Positions 54,478 through 62,654 of a DNA stretch of 64,000 nt are shown in pieces. The stretch is taken from the NCBI RefSeq assembly GCF_040610475.1, contig NZ_JBEXMJ010000002.1:155541-219540 (forward strand), written 5' to 3'. Numbering within the stretch: position 1 is the stretch's first letter; the number at the start of each line of letters is the position of its first letter. The position numbers and the translations under genes are program-made. This DNA comes from Actinopolymorpha sp. NPDC004070. Its GTDB lineage: Bacteria; Actinomycetota; Actinomycetes; Propionibacteriales; Actinopolymorphaceae. Under the pieces are notes generated by a model. The model was not told where the DNA came from. It made no database searches and saw only the letters and a program-made list of their open reading frames with translations.

Positions 54478-54747
54478 TCAGCCGGGCTGGACGGGGGTCT
54501 CGTCCCACAGCAGTGGCCAGCCGGGAACGGTTGAGGTGTCGGTGCGGTGACGGACGTAGGCGTCCAGGGCGAGCAGCTCCTGGCGCCCCTGTTCGGTCGG
54601 GACGATGCGCAGCTCGGATGCGATCTCCGCATGCAGGCGGTCCCGGTCGAGGTAGCCGGCGGAGGCCAGGGAGTACATCGCGGTCCACTGCCCGCCGTGC
54701 CATTCCGCTGCGATCCGGCGCGCCTGCCCATCAGTGAGGGCACTCAT
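54478..54747 (-). CDS. Hypothetical protein of the conjugative element
   Basis: 89 residues, ATG 54747: LTDGQARRIAAEWHGGQWTA, MYSLASAGYLDRDRLHAEIA, ELLALDAYVRHRTDTSTVPG. A short helical protein. The AxEWHGGQWTAMYSLAS pattern recurs in small actinobacterial plasmid and AICE proteins of unknown role (general recollection, not checked). It starts directly after the stop of the membrane protein gene. Confidence 0.6.
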   Translation of the reverse strand: MSALTDGQARRIAAEWHGGQWTAMYSLASAGYLDRDRLHAEIASELRIVPTEQGRQELLALDAYVRHRTDTSTVPGWPLLWDETPVQPG

Positions 54748-54748
54748 G

Positions 54749-55654
54749 TCAGACACCTCCACCAGATCGCTCCGGACTGGTGCCGGTGGTCGGGCTGCCA
54801 AGGCGTTCAGCGTGGTCGTGGATCGCGGCGTGCCGGTCCGCCCAGCCCGGTTGGTCGGCGAAGGCGAACGTGGACCCCTGCAGCGGGTCGTCCCCACACA
54901 GCAGCTGGGTGGTCTCGGCGTCCAGGCGTACGCCGAGAACGTGCGCTGCGACGGCGTCTGCTGCATAGGTGCGGGCTCGGGACCAGCTCGCGACCATGAG
55001 CCTCGCCACCGCCCAGAGCACTCCCGCGGTCCCGGCGGCGAGAAGCCATGCACCGCTGCCGGTGAACATCGCCAGGGCGGTCGCCACGATCGCGGTCACG
55101 TACGCCACAGTCGGTACGAGCCGGGCGGTCTGCAGCCCGGAGTCGTCGGCGTACTGGCCTGCGATCAGCCGAGCGGCCTCGTGCGCCAGCCGATGGGTAC
55201 GGACCGCGGGTGGAGCCGACGCCAGATCCTCGTGCACCGCCAGTCGCGGCCCGTCTCCGACCAGGACAATTGCAGCGTCGACGCCCTCGCGTCGGACCTC
55301 CACCGGCGGGATTGGGTCGATGTGTGCCCGCTCGCAGAGCACGCGCCACTCCTCGACCAGGGCGAACACCGCGCCCAGCTGGTCCCCGAGCGTCCGGGCG
55401 ACCTGAGGAGTCACGAGCGCGTCCGGGACGTCGCGGACGGCATACCAGTCGAGGAGGTGCAGGATGCCCCGACCCGCGAGGCCGAGAAGAAGTAGGACGC
55501 CCAGGCCGATGAGCAGGCCGGTGTCGCCGTCGATCAGGTAGCCGCCGCCACCGGAGGCCACGAGTGCAGCGAGGACGATCCCCAGCTGCGCCATGGCGGG
55601 GAGCTCGACGATCTCCGTGTGTTCCTTCTCTTTGTGTTCTGTCTGGGGGCTCAT
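54749..55654 (-). CDS. Membrane protein resembling an inactive M48 peptidase
   Basis: 301 residues with four membrane helices: two near the N-terminus (MAQLGIVLAALVASGGGGYL and LLIGLGVLLLLGLAGRGILH) and two in the middle (VAYVTAIVATALAMF and WLLAAGTAGVLWAVARLMVA). Between them THRLAHEAARLIAG has HEAAR where M48 peptidases have HExxH. After the last helix SRARTYAADAVAAHVLG resembles their third-ligand motif (R-x-x-E-x-x-A-D) with the Glu replaced. The layout fits an M48-like fold that has lost its zinc site. It lies in the transfer operon downstream of the DNA pump. Confidence 0.6.
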   Translation of the reverse strand: MSPQTEHKEKEHTEIVELPAMAQLGIVLAALVASGGGGYLIDGDTGLLIGLGVLLLLGLAGRGILHLLDWYAVRDVPDALVTPQVARTLGDQLGAVFALVEEWRVLCERAHIDPIPPVEVRREGVDAAIVLVGDGPRLAVHEDLASAPPAVRTHRLAHEAARLIAGQYADDSGLQTARLVPTVAYVTAIVATALAMFTGSGAWLLAAGTAGVLWAVARLMVASWSRARTYAADAVAAHVLGVRLDAETTQLLCGDDPLQGSTFAFADQPGWADRHAAIHDHAERLGSPTTGTSPERSGGGV

Positions 55655-55777
55655 GCGCCGCCCCCGTTCCCGTGGCGTCGTCGAACACGGGTGGTTCGGG
55701 TAGTTCGGGTGGTGGACACTTGCTGCTACCTCCTATGGGTGAGGTGCTGGGCGTGCGTCACGAACCTGGGGAGGGGA

Positions 55778-55791
55778 TGGGCGCACGCCCA
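55778..55791. promoter_or_regulatory. Hairpin/palindrome between the pump gene and the next gene
   Basis: TGGGCG-CA-CGCCCA, an inverted repeat of 6 bp, just after the TraB-like gene's stop. It matches the core of the two palindromes at 58003-58012 and 58033-58042 before the same gene. It may be an attenuating stem or a protein-binding site. Confidence 0.35.
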
Positions 55792-55804
55792 ACAGAACTT
55801 GTGG

Positions 55805-57952
55805 TCAGGCGGCGTCCTCCCGGTCGGGCAGTGCGTAGCGGCCGTGGCCGAGCCGGTTGACTTTGCCGGTCCTGGTGAGGTCGGTGAGGATCTGGTGAAC
55901 CCGCGAGGCCGAGTAGCCGGCCGCGTCGGCGATCTCGCCCGGCCTGGAAGCACCGTTGCGGAGTACGTCTAGGACGACGGCGTGCCCAGCGCTGCTGATC
56001 GGCGCGGGTTCCCGCCCGCCGGCCGCCGTGCCCACCGGTCCGGTGCCGGTATCTGTCGAGTTGGCGGATGTCGGCGTCGGTATTGATGCGGGGAACGAGT
56101 GGAGTCCCATCGCTTCCAGCAATGCGTTGGCGTCTGCCACTGCCCCGGCCGACCCTTGCCGCCCGTGCGCACTGGCCGGCGGTTGCTCGCCGATCACCTC
56201 GGCGGCGCTGATCGTCCCGGCCCGCACGGCATCGAGCTTCGTGCGGGATGACTGGGCGACGGCTTCGGCGTTGGCTGCCCGGTCGGCGTAGGCCTGCCCG
56301 GCCGCGCTCGCGGACCCGGCGTCGAGCCGCGCGGCCCGGGAGGTCGCGCGTTCCATCTGGTCGAAGGGGTCCTTGCACAGCCGGTTCCGGAACGGCGCGA
56401 GCCGGGAGAACCCCTCGACCCGGATGGTGAAGCCGTAGCCCTTCACGTCGGGGAGCTTCTTGGGGTCCATCTCCAGCCCGGCCATCAGCGAGCCGGAGTA
56501 GTTCGAGGCGGTACGGAAGCAGATCCCGTTCCCGGCCATGATCGACAGGCGCAGTGCCTCGTCGGAGCCGAACGTCTCGATGCCGGGGTACTGGGAGACG
56601 ATGACGAAGCAGATCCCGAGCTTGCGGACCTTGCGCGCCAGCGCCGACAACCGCTTGCCCCACGGGCCCTTGAGCACCTCGTGCGCCTCGTCGATGAACA
56701 CCACCAGCAGCGGCCGGTCCACCCGCGGGGTGAACCCGGTCCAGCCCTCGGTGGCGTTCTCGAACTCCCGCCACGCCGCCACACCCTCGATCGGGGCGAG
56801 CATGTCGCCGGCTCCGGTGAGGTCGACGTACCAGTCGGCGTACTTCTTCAACGCCGGGCTCGACGCACCACCCTGCGGGTCGATGAACCAGCACACCGCC
56901 GACCCGGACCACATGGCGCCGATCGCGATGGACTCGATCGTGCGTGACTTCCCCGACCCGGGCGCGCCGATCACCGCACCGGACCAGGCGGAGCCGTCGT
57001 TGTCGCCGCTCTCCCCCGGGGTCCACAGCCGCCAGCCGGCCTCGCCCATCCAGTCCGCATACGGGCCGATCCTCACCACCCCGTCCTCCCCACTGGGCCC
57101 GAGGTAGGGCGGGTTGTCCTCCACCGGGGTGCGGTCCATCACCTTCAACAGCCCCAGGTGCGGCAACTGGGAGGAGTGGTCCTCCAGCACCAGGCGGCTG
57201 GTCTTCAACCCCAGCCCACCGGAGATACGCACCATCGCGTTGATGGCGTCGCCGATCGACTGCTGCCCGCGGACGAACTCGATCGTGTACTGACGGCCGT
57301 GCTCGACCGGTGCAGCGTTCGTCAGCTTCGCCCCGGGCAGGGCACCGCGGGCCCCGGCGACGTAGGCGTCCCAGTCAGCGCACACCGGATCAGCCGGCTC
57401 GAGCCCCGCCGGCTGATCCGAGGGCGGCGGGCTGTCGGCGTAGATCCGGGTAGCCCGCCACCACCGTGCGGCCAGGACGTACTCCCCCACCAGCAGGACG
57501 GTGAACGTCGTGGCGTTCCACCACAGCGACGCCGCGACCAGCCAGCCCGCACCGAACAGTGCGACGAGCCCGACCTGGACGCGCCAGCGCTTCGGGATCC
57601 GGTGCCGAGCCAGCACCCAGCCGACCGCGAGGCTGGCGAGGGCGATGCTGGCGACAGTCGCGGCGATGCTGGCCTGGTAGATCCCTCCGGTACGCCGGTC
57701 CAGGCCCTCCACGAACGTCGCGCACACCGCCAGTCCCAGCACGACGGCGTGCGGCATCGCAGGACGGCGCAGCCGCCACAGCGACGACCGCAGCTCGCGC
57801 CACCAGTCCACCGAGCTCGTCGTGGCCTCCTGCGCACCTTCCGGTTGGGGCTTGCCGGTCGGGCGGCCGGGACCCTGGACGGCCGGCTTCGGCTCACGGC
57901 CGTCGACGCGAACGCTCGCCGGATTGGTGGTGGGTGCCGGTGTGGCGGGCAT
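55805..57952 (-). CDS. traB: FtsK/SpoIIIE-type DNA translocase, TraB-like
   Basis: 715 residues. Disordered first 50, then two pairs of membrane helices at about 65-170. A large ATPase domain follows with Walker A VIGAPGSGKSRTIE near residue 331 and Walker B PLLVVFIDEAHEVL near 416. A C-terminal winged helix spans about 655-700 (VVLDVLRNGASRPGEIADAA, RVHQILTDLTRTGKVNRLGH), like the FtsK gamma/TraB domain that reads short DNA repeats. In actinomycete elements a single such protein moves double-stranded DNA between mycelial cells. It is the key transfer gene and fixes the identity of the element. Confidence 0.93.
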   Translation of the reverse strand: MPATPAPTTNPASVRVDGREPKPAVQGPGRPTGKPQPEGAQEATTSSVDWWRELRSSLWRLRRPAMPHAVVLGLAVCATFVEGLDRRTGGIYQASIAATVASIALASLAVGWVLARHRIPKRWRVQVGLVALFGAGWLVAASLWWNATTFTVLLVGEYVLAARWWRATRIYADSPPPSDQPAGLEPADPVCADWDAYVAGARGALPGAKLTNAAPVEHGRQYTIEFVRGQQSIGDAINAMVRISGGLGLKTSRLVLEDHSSQLPHLGLLKVMDRTPVEDNPPYLGPSGEDGVVRIGPYADWMGEAGWRLWTPGESGDNDGSAWSGAVIGAPGSGKSRTIESIAIGAMWSGSAVCWFIDPQGGASSPALKKYADWYVDLTGAGDMLAPIEGVAAWREFENATEGWTGFTPRVDRPLLVVFIDEAHEVLKGPWGKRLSALARKVRKLGICFVIVSQYPGIETFGSDEALRLSIMAGNGICFRTASNYSGSLMAGLEMDPKKLPDVKGYGFTIRVEGFSRLAPFRNRLCKDPFDQMERATSRAARLDAGSASAAGQAYADRAANAEAVAQSSRTKLDAVRAGTISAAEVIGEQPPASAHGRQGSAGAVADANALLEAMGLHSFPASIPTPTSANSTDTGTGPVGTAAGGREPAPISSAGHAVVLDVLRNGASRPGEIADAAGYSASRVHQILTDLTRTGKVNRLGHGRYALPDREDAA

Positions 57953-57999
57953 CGGTGCTCCCTTCGTGGCCGGCGGTTGTGACTGTGTGCATGGAGGAG

Positions 58000-58045
58000 G
58001 GATGGGCGCCCAGTGGGATGGGCCGGGAGGGCTGGGCGCCCATCC
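58000..58045. repeat. Large inverted repeat upstream of the DNA-pump gene
   Basis: Arms GGATGGGCGCCCAG (58000-58013) and CTGGGCGCCCATCC (58032-58045) are perfect complements separated by 18 bases. Each arm itself contains the palindrome TGGGCGCCCA. It lies 48 bases before the pump's start codon. It could form a cruciform or mRNA stem, or be a double operator for the element's repressor. Confidence 0.65.
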
Positions 58046-58117
58046 GTGGAGCGGTGGACCCCCGGGTGGGGGGAGCCCGAGGGCCCACCGGTCATTGGGG
58101 TCAGCCAGCAGGTGTGG

Positions 58118-58399
58118 CTACTGGCGCAGGGCGTCGCGGCCGACCTCGAAGCCGGTTGCTGCGGCACGGTCACGGATGTCGACGGCCGCGCCGGACACGA
58201 TCTCGGCGAGTTCGGCCACGGCCGTTTCGGCGGCCGTGACCGCTTCGGCGGCACGGATGGCCGCACCCTGGGTGCCTGGCCCGTACTCGTCGATGGCGAG
58301 GCTGTTCGCAAAGTTCAGGAACGCGCCCTTGATGGCGGGAAACACGGTCGCGTAGGACTCCACGAACGCCTGCTTGGTATCCAGCGTGGGGGCCCTCAC
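58118..58399 (-). CDS. Hypothetical helical protein of the conjugative element
   Basis: 93 residues from GTG 58399: TKQAFVESYATVFPAIKGAF, LNFANSLAIDEYGPGTQGAA, AAETAVAELAEIVSGAAVDI. Ala-rich and helical. It overlaps the 3' 230 nt of the preceding gene in another frame. Relatives in AICEs seem to have a similar Ala-rich C-terminal part attached to an acidic linker protein, so this may be the true C-terminus of that gene after a frameshift. A stop in this frame 24-36 bases upstream of the GTG shows it is not simply open. Confidence 0.55.
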   Translation of the reverse strand: MRAPTLDTKQAFVESYATVFPAIKGAFLNFANSLAIDEYGPGTQGAAIRAAEAVTAAETAVAELAEIVSGAAVDIRDRAAATGFEVGRDALRQ

Positions 58400-59090
58400 C
58401 CGAAGCGAGAGCCGGCCCGGTCGATGTAGCGCTCACGTCATCAATCCCTTCGTTCGTACCGCTGGTCTGGTCCTGACTGGTCTCGTCGTCACGGAGCTGG
58501 CCGTCGGTGGTCTGGTCGTCGCTGGCTTTTGGTCCGGGCGTCTCATCGGTGTCGTCGTCGGTGACTGGCTCGGGGTTCGGGGCGGGTGCCGGGTCCTTCG
58601 TGGGCGGCCTCTCGGCGCCAGCTGCCGGTCCGGGCTGATCACCGGCCTGACGGTCCGGCGGGTCGCCGGCGCCGTCGAGCTTTCGCCGGCGGGCTTCCAG
58701 GGCCTTGGTCCACGCGTTCTGCCACCGCTGGGCCGGTCCGGTGTGCCACCACGTCCGCAGGTACGACCGGGCCGGACCGGCCGTGCGCGACTCGACGGGT
58801 TCACCGGCCCGCCGCCGTTCCCACCGCTCCTGCTTCTCAGCCCAGGCGACCTCACGCCGACGGGCCCGGGTGTCCCACGCCAGCGCCCACAACCCGGCGA
58901 AATAGTCACGCGCCGGACGACGGGCCGGTGCGAGCTGACCGGCCGCGGCCCGCCGAGCCTCCCGCAGCTCCAGCCGCCGCATCCGGTACGCCTGCGAGGG
59001 AAACGTCCGCCCGGTCACCCCGGCCCAGGCGTCCTGGGCGGCCCGCTGCACCAGCCCAGCAACCACCAGGCACAGAACGAGAATCTCCAT
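58170..59090 (-). CDS. Membrane-anchored transfer-region protein with acidic linker
   Basis: 306 residues as read from ATG 59090. A short hydrophobic start (MEILVLCLVVAGLVQ) is followed by basic helices (RRLELREARRAAAGQLAPAR, WAEKQERWERRRAGEPVESR) and an acidic, Thr/Asp-rich linker (about 150-220). The last 75 residues are Arg/His/Gly-rich and look like the wrong frame, overlapping the 93-residue protein encoded in the neighbouring frame. The organisation (membrane anchor, basic helices, acidic linker) recurs next to TraB in AICEs. Its role in transfer is inferred from position. Confidence 0.6.
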   Translation of the reverse strand: MEILVLCLVVAGLVQRAAQDAWAGVTGRTFPSQAYRMRRLELREARRAAAGQLAPARRPARDYFAGLWALAWDTRARRREVAWAEKQERWERRRAGEPVESRTAGPARSYLRTWWHTGPAQRWQNAWTKALEARRRKLDGAGDPPDRQAGDQPGPAAGAERPPTKDPAPAPNPEPVTDDDTDETPGPKASDDQTTDGQLRDDETSQDQTSGTNEGIDDVSATSTGPALASGEGPHAGYQAGVRGVLRDRVSRHQGRVPELCEQPRHRRVRARHPGCGHPCRRSGHGRRNGRGRTRRDRVRRGRRHP

Positions 59091-59101
59091 GACCGGCTAC
59101 C

Positions 59102-59545
59102 TCACAGCCGTCCGACGACATCGCCGAGCGCCTGCGACACAGCATTCCCGGCCGCCAGCACCAGCTCGTTGATCCGCGCCGGCAACGCCGCCATCACCCC
59201 ACCGACAGTGGCAACCACGAGCGGGACGAACAGCAACGCCATCCACGGCGTGCCCCTGGTTGCCCGCCCGGTCTTGGGGTGCATCTCGATCCACAGCAAC
59301 GTTCCGGCAACAAACGTCAGCACCGCCGGAACCGCCGCGCCGAACACGATCCCCGTGACCGTGCCGCCCACAGTCCCCGCCGTGGTGGTGATCCAGCCGA
59401 TGATCGCGCCGAGCATGCCCGACAGACACGCACCGGCGGCCAGCATCAACCACGACGTGCCACGGTTGAGCTTGTTCTTCTTCAGGCAGACACACGCGAC
59501 GCCGAACAAGATCGCGCCCAGTGCCGCCGCGGACAACGTGCCCAT
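59102..59545 (-). CDS. Integral membrane protein of the transfer region
   Basis: 147 residues from ATG 59545 with AAGGAG upstream (an ATG 24 nt earlier lacks one). Four helices are visible: LSAAALGAILFGVACVC, SWLMLAAGACLSGMLGAIIG, TVTGIVFGAAVPAVLTFVAG, MALLFVPLVVATVGGVMAAL. It lies directly downstream of the 163-residue Spd-like gene. Small multi-helix proteins here are usually spread (Spd) proteins that carry DNA across septa with the pump. Confidence 0.7.
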   Translation of the reverse strand: MGTLSAAALGAILFGVACVCLKKNKLNRGTSWLMLAAGACLSGMLGAIIGWITTTAGTVGGTVTGIVFGAAVPAVLTFVAGTLLWIEMHPKTGRATRGTPWMALLFVPLVVATVGGVMAALPARINELVLAAGNAVSQALGDVVGRL

Positions 59546-59612
59546 CCCTGCCGCTCCTTCGTTCCTCATCTGGCTTGCTTGTCAGGTGTCAAGCCGTGCT
59601 TGCGCAGGCCGG

Positions 59613-60104
59613 TCAGGTGAGTGCGGCGGCGGCCCACGCGAACGCGGCGGCCAGGCCGCGTCCGCACCAGTGGCCGGCCGGGGTGAACGCGAACACCGCC
59701 ACCAAGGCCAGGCCAGAGCCCAGCCGGGCAGGGCGTTCACACACCCAGGCCGCCATGTACGCCACGGCGTAGACGGGCACGGCGACGACGAACGCGTACC
59801 CGACGCCTAGGCCGCGGCGGATGCCCGCCTCGGGTGCGTAGGGCGCGCGGCGGGCGTACCGCACCACCTCAGACAGCGACGGTCGGCGTTCGGCCACGAT
59901 CTCCGGCGGATCGAAGTACGCCACGAACCGGCGCAGCCACGCCCGCACACCGGTAGCACGCGGACTCTGCGTGGGTGGAGAGCCAGCGCTACCCTCGCGC
60001 GCACGGGGGTGCACAGACGCCTTGGACTCCTCCGGCGCCGAACTCTCCGAACCTCCAGTGGAGGCTGGAGTTTTACGGTCGGTCGTGATCTCAGCGGTGG
60101 TCAT
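59613..60104 (-). CDS. Spread (Spd)-like membrane protein
   Basis: 163 residues. The N-terminal 50 are disordered and rich in Ser/Glu/Pro. A basic amphipathic stretch follows (ATGVRAWLRRFVAYFDPPEI). The second half has two or three helices (GVGYAFVVAVPVYAVAYMAA, GSGLALVAVFAFTPAG). The ATG lies within the last 14 nt of the preceding gene. The pattern DPPEIVAERRPSLSEVVRYA recurs in AICE-encoded proteins next to DUF2637 genes (recollection). A role in intra-mycelial spread is inferred. Confidence 0.65.
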   Translation of the reverse strand: MTTAEITTDRKTPASTGGSESSAPEESKASVHPRAREGSAGSPPTQSPRATGVRAWLRRFVAYFDPPEIVAERRPSLSEVVRYARRAPYAPEAGIRRGLGVGYAFVVAVPVYAVAYMAAWVCERPARLGSGLALVAVFAFTPAGHWCGRGLAAAFAWAAAALT

Positions 60105-60372
60105 GACTGCTCCGGATCTGCTCGGTGATCAGCTGGTCCCCCGCGCCCATCAGGCCGCTCGCGAACTGGTCCGCGAGGTTCTCTGCCATCGCGCGGGTGG
60201 CCGGACGGTTGAGCGCGTGCTTGTAGGCGAAGAGGAAGTGGCTGTACGCCACGACCAGCCGGTCCCGCAGGTTCACGGCCGCGGCCAGGCGGTGGGTCAC
60301 CTGCTCGGCGTGGCGTGCGAGCCGCTGCTCCGCCGACGTCGGCCGGCCCTTCCGGTTCCGGTAGCCCGCCAC
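60091..60372 (-). CDS. Hypothetical protein of the transfer region
   Basis: 93 residues from GTG 60372: GYRNRKGRPTSAEQRLARHA, HRLAAAVNLRDRLVVAYSHF, LADQFASGLMGAGDQLITEQ. Basic and helical, without membrane segments. The frame is open further upstream, but that part overlaps the previous gene. It starts 3 nt after the preceding gene's stop and overlaps the following gene by 14 nt, so it is part of the same polycistronic message. Confidence 0.6.
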   Translation of the reverse strand: MAGYRNRKGRPTSAEQRLARHAEQVTHRLAAAVNLRDRLVVAYSHFLFAYKHALNRPATRAMAENLADQFASGLMGAGDQLITEQIRSSHDHR

Positions 60373-60374
60373 GG

Positions 60375-60809
60375 TTATCGGCCCCGTTCCCGTTCGTCGC
60401 CCAGCGCGGCGAAGGTGAACTCCGGTTCCGGGCGGTCGGGCAGCCGTACCTCCAGGCGGTATTCGCCCAGCCAGTCGTTGCGGCCCTTCCGGTTGTCCTG
60501 CGATCGCGCGAGCACCTCCGTGTAGGCGCGCAGCAGTAGGCCGTTCTTTGGGTCGGTGAACACGCGCACCTTCGGCAGGCGCCGGCCGTCGGCGCGGACG
60601 AGAGTCAGGTCGAGCAGTTGCATGGTGGCCTCTCCTCGGGTGAGGGGACACGGCACCACCAACGAGTTGGCGGTCGCCGGTCCGTCTGATCTACTCAGGG
60701 GCACCATCGCGACCTCCCGTTCTGCTTCCAGGCCGTTGGGGTAGTTGAGGTGGTACGCCGGGGACGTGGGGGCGACACCACGTCCCCGGCAGCTCTCGGT
60801 GGCGGTCAT
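60375..60809 (-). CDS. Hypothetical transfer-region protein (two possible starts)
   Basis: ATG 60809 overlaps the DUF2637 stop by 4 nt and gives 144 residues beginning MTATESCRGRGVAPTSPAYH. ATG 60623, with GAGGAG upstream, gives the well-formed 82-residue core LLDLTLVRADGRRLPKVRVF, GLLLRAYTEVLARSQDNRKG and WLGEYRLEVRLPDRPEPEFT. Both may be used. The core looks like a compact beta-rich protein; no family is known. Confidence 0.6.
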   Translation of the reverse strand: MTATESCRGRGVAPTSPAYHLNYPNGLEAEREVAMVPLSRSDGPATANSLVVPCPLTRGEATMQLLDLTLVRADGRRLPKVRVFTDPKNGLLLRAYTEVLARSQDNRKGRNDWLGEYRLEVRLPDRPEPEFTFAALGDERERGR

Positions 60810-61978
60810 CGGACCTCCGCTCGGCCCGGTCCATCCGACCGGTCGTTGTTCTCGGTCCGGTCCGACTCGTCGACGAGCCGGCGGATCCGCTCGAACCGCG
60901 AGCTGCCGATGCCGAGCCGCTTGGTGGCTGTGTGCTTGCCGACGGTCCGGCCCGCTTCGGCATCCAGTTCGCGCAGTGCCCGAACGAGGTCGGCATCGGT
61001 CTGGTCGTCGACGGACCGGTCCGGTTCGGGCGGCGCGGGCCGGTCCGCTTCTTTCGTGGCGGTCCGGGCCGGGTCTAGGTCGGCGTGTTCCTTGCGGGCC
61101 GGTTCGGGCTGGCGGTGCCGGTGAGCGATCCGATCCCGCGGCCCCGAGCTGGGCGAGCCGGTCCGGCCCGGTTGCTCGGTAGGCACGGTTCCGGCGTCGA
61201 GTTCGGCCCGGTCCGTCTCCGTACGGGCTCGGTGGGCTGTCATCGCCTCGCGTGCGTCGCTGATGCCCTCGCCGATGGCGTAGGTCCAGGCGCCCCAGGT
61301 CTCGGTGAAGTGCAGGAGCCAGCGCAGGGCCCGGTAGCGCGGGGCCGGTGAGTCGATGGCACCGAGGGTGCGGAGCTCGCGTCGCCGGACGGCCCGGAGG
61401 GTGCGCTCCCATACGAGCGCCGCGGACAGCGAGGCTGCGCCGTAGAAGACTGCCGCCGGCAGTCCGCCGATGCTGTCGGCGTGCCAGATGTTCAGCCCGG
61501 CACTCAGGGCGGCGTACACCCAGACCAGCAGCCGGTCCACCCCGCCGGCATCGCCGGCCAGGGTGGCCCGCCAGGCCAGCACCGCGGCATAGAGCGCGGC
61601 CGCATCCAGCGTCAGCGGGACGAGTGGTGCCGCCTGTCCCAGTCCCAGCCAGTCCCGGCCCAGCGCCGTCAGCCCGTACCAGGACGCGACCACCGGCGAC
61701 GCGACCACGACCGCGAACGGGACCGCACGAACGACCGCACCAGCGGTCCGGCCATACTCACGGGCACGTCCGCCCCTGTCCGACGTCGGCGCCAGCTCGG
61801 CTCGATCCGTAGGACGCCCGTCCAACGCCACGCGTCCGGTCCAGTTCGGGACCGGCCGCTTCCCGGCCGCGGCCCGGCTCTCAGACCGGACCAACGTCAG
61901 CGCCTGAGCGGCCCGCATCGGTTCGCCGCACACGCGATCCGGAAAGTCCGGCACAGCCTTGGTCATAGGAGCGCGCAT
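60806..61978 (-). CDS. DUF2637 membrane protein of the conjugative element
   Basis: 390 residues. The DUF2637 domain spans about 75-200: four helices including VVRAVPFAVVVASPVVASWY, LVPLTLDAAALYAAVLAWRA, LLVWVYAALSAGLNIWHAD and GLPAAVFYGAASLSAALVWE. The family is found on actinobacterial AICEs and plasmids. A long basic/acidic linker follows, and the last 60 residues are helix-turn-helix-like (VRALRELDAEAGRTVGKHTA, KRLGIGSSRFERIRRLVDES). The start overlaps the WhiB stop by 4 nt. It probably links DNA or regulation to the membrane during transfer. Confidence 0.85.
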   Translation of the reverse strand: MRAPMTKAVPDFPDRVCGEPMRAAQALTLVRSESRAAAGKRPVPNWTGRVALDGRPTDRAELAPTSDRGGRAREYGRTAGAVVRAVPFAVVVASPVVASWYGLTALGRDWLGLGQAAPLVPLTLDAAALYAAVLAWRATLAGDAGGVDRLLVWVYAALSAGLNIWHADSIGGLPAAVFYGAASLSAALVWERTLRAVRRRELRTLGAIDSPAPRYRALRWLLHFTETWGAWTYAIGEGISDAREAMTAHRARTETDRAELDAGTVPTEQPGRTGSPSSGPRDRIAHRHRQPEPARKEHADLDPARTATKEADRPAPPEPDRSVDDQTDADLVRALRELDAEAGRTVGKHTATKRLGIGSSRFERIRRLVDESDRTENNDRSDGPGRAEVR

Positions 61979-62358
61979 CAGCCGACTCCCGACAGCGCCC
62001 GCGCAGTCCGGGTGACAACCTCGTCGTCCCGATCGGCGTCCCGGCGAATCTGCACCAGCTCCTCACGCCGCCACGGCGCGAGCCCGCCCCACACTCCCCA
62101 CGCGGCATGCCCGGTCTCGCGCCGCAGCGCGAACTCCAGGCACTCCACCCGCACCGGGCACCCACAACACAGCTCCTCGGCCCGGCGCTCGTAGGCATCA
62201 CGAGCCTTGGTCGACCCCGGGTTCGGTTCGGGCAGGAACCACTCGTCGGCCCGGTCGGCATTCCGGGAGCAGAGTCCCCGGTGGTGGGTGATCTCCCGTA
62301 GCTGGGAGTCGGTGAGTCGAGCAGTGCGGCGCAACTCGTGAACGTCGATTCGGCTCAT
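61978..62358 (-). CDS. WhiB-family iron-sulfur regulator
   Basis: 126 residues. The four cluster-binding cysteines are present: Cys30 (HRGLCSRN), Cys64 or 65, Cys67 and Cys73 (ELCCGCPVRVECLEFAL). The GVWGG turn is at residues 88-92, followed by the basic RREELVQIRRDADRD. WhiB proteins bind a 4Fe-4S cluster and the main sigma factor. Element-borne copies are common and probably tune transfer genes. It overlaps the excisionase gene and the DUF2637 gene by 4 nt each. Confidence 0.92.
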   Translation of the reverse strand: MSRIDVHELRRTARLTDSQLREITHHRGLCSRNADRADEWFLPEPNPGSTKARDAYERRAEELCCGCPVRVECLEFALRRETGHAAWGVWGGLAPWRREELVQIRRDADRDDEVVTRTARALSGVG

Positions 62359-62612
62359 GCCGCACCCCCGCCGAGCGTCGCGTCGGCGACATCGAGTCCA
62401 GCAGCATCCGAGTTCTTCATCGCCTCGACCGCCTCGGCCGGGACGACGACACGACCGCGAAGCCGGAACGCGCGCAGCTGGCCGGCCTTGATCGCCCGCC
62501 GCACCGTCATCTGCGAGGCGCCGAACATCTCCGCGACTTCGGCAACGCTGAACCCACGACGGGGCACCGAGCGCCGGTGCTCAGCAGTTCGCCTGCGGTT
62601 ACCTGGCTGCAC
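62355..62612 (-). CDS. xis: Excisionase-like helix-turn-helix protein
   Basis: 85 residues from GTG 62612 with GAGGAGG 6 nt upstream. The MerR-like/excisionase HTH is at about residues 19-65: GFSVAEVAEMFGASQMTVRR, AIKAGQLRAFRLRGRVVVPA, EAVEAM. Such proteins bind attachment-site DNA to favour excision or act as regulators. It is the first gene of the long minus-strand operon. Since no matching integrase gene is visible in the window, a regulatory role is equally likely. Confidence 0.8.
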   Translation of the reverse strand: MQPGNRRRTAEHRRSVPRRGFSVAEVAEMFGASQMTVRRAIKAGQLRAFRLRGRVVVPAEAVEAMKNSDAAGLDVADATLGGGAA

Positions 62613-62654
62613 GGGTCGCCTCCTCGATCGACTATTCAAAGCTTGGTTAGCTCA

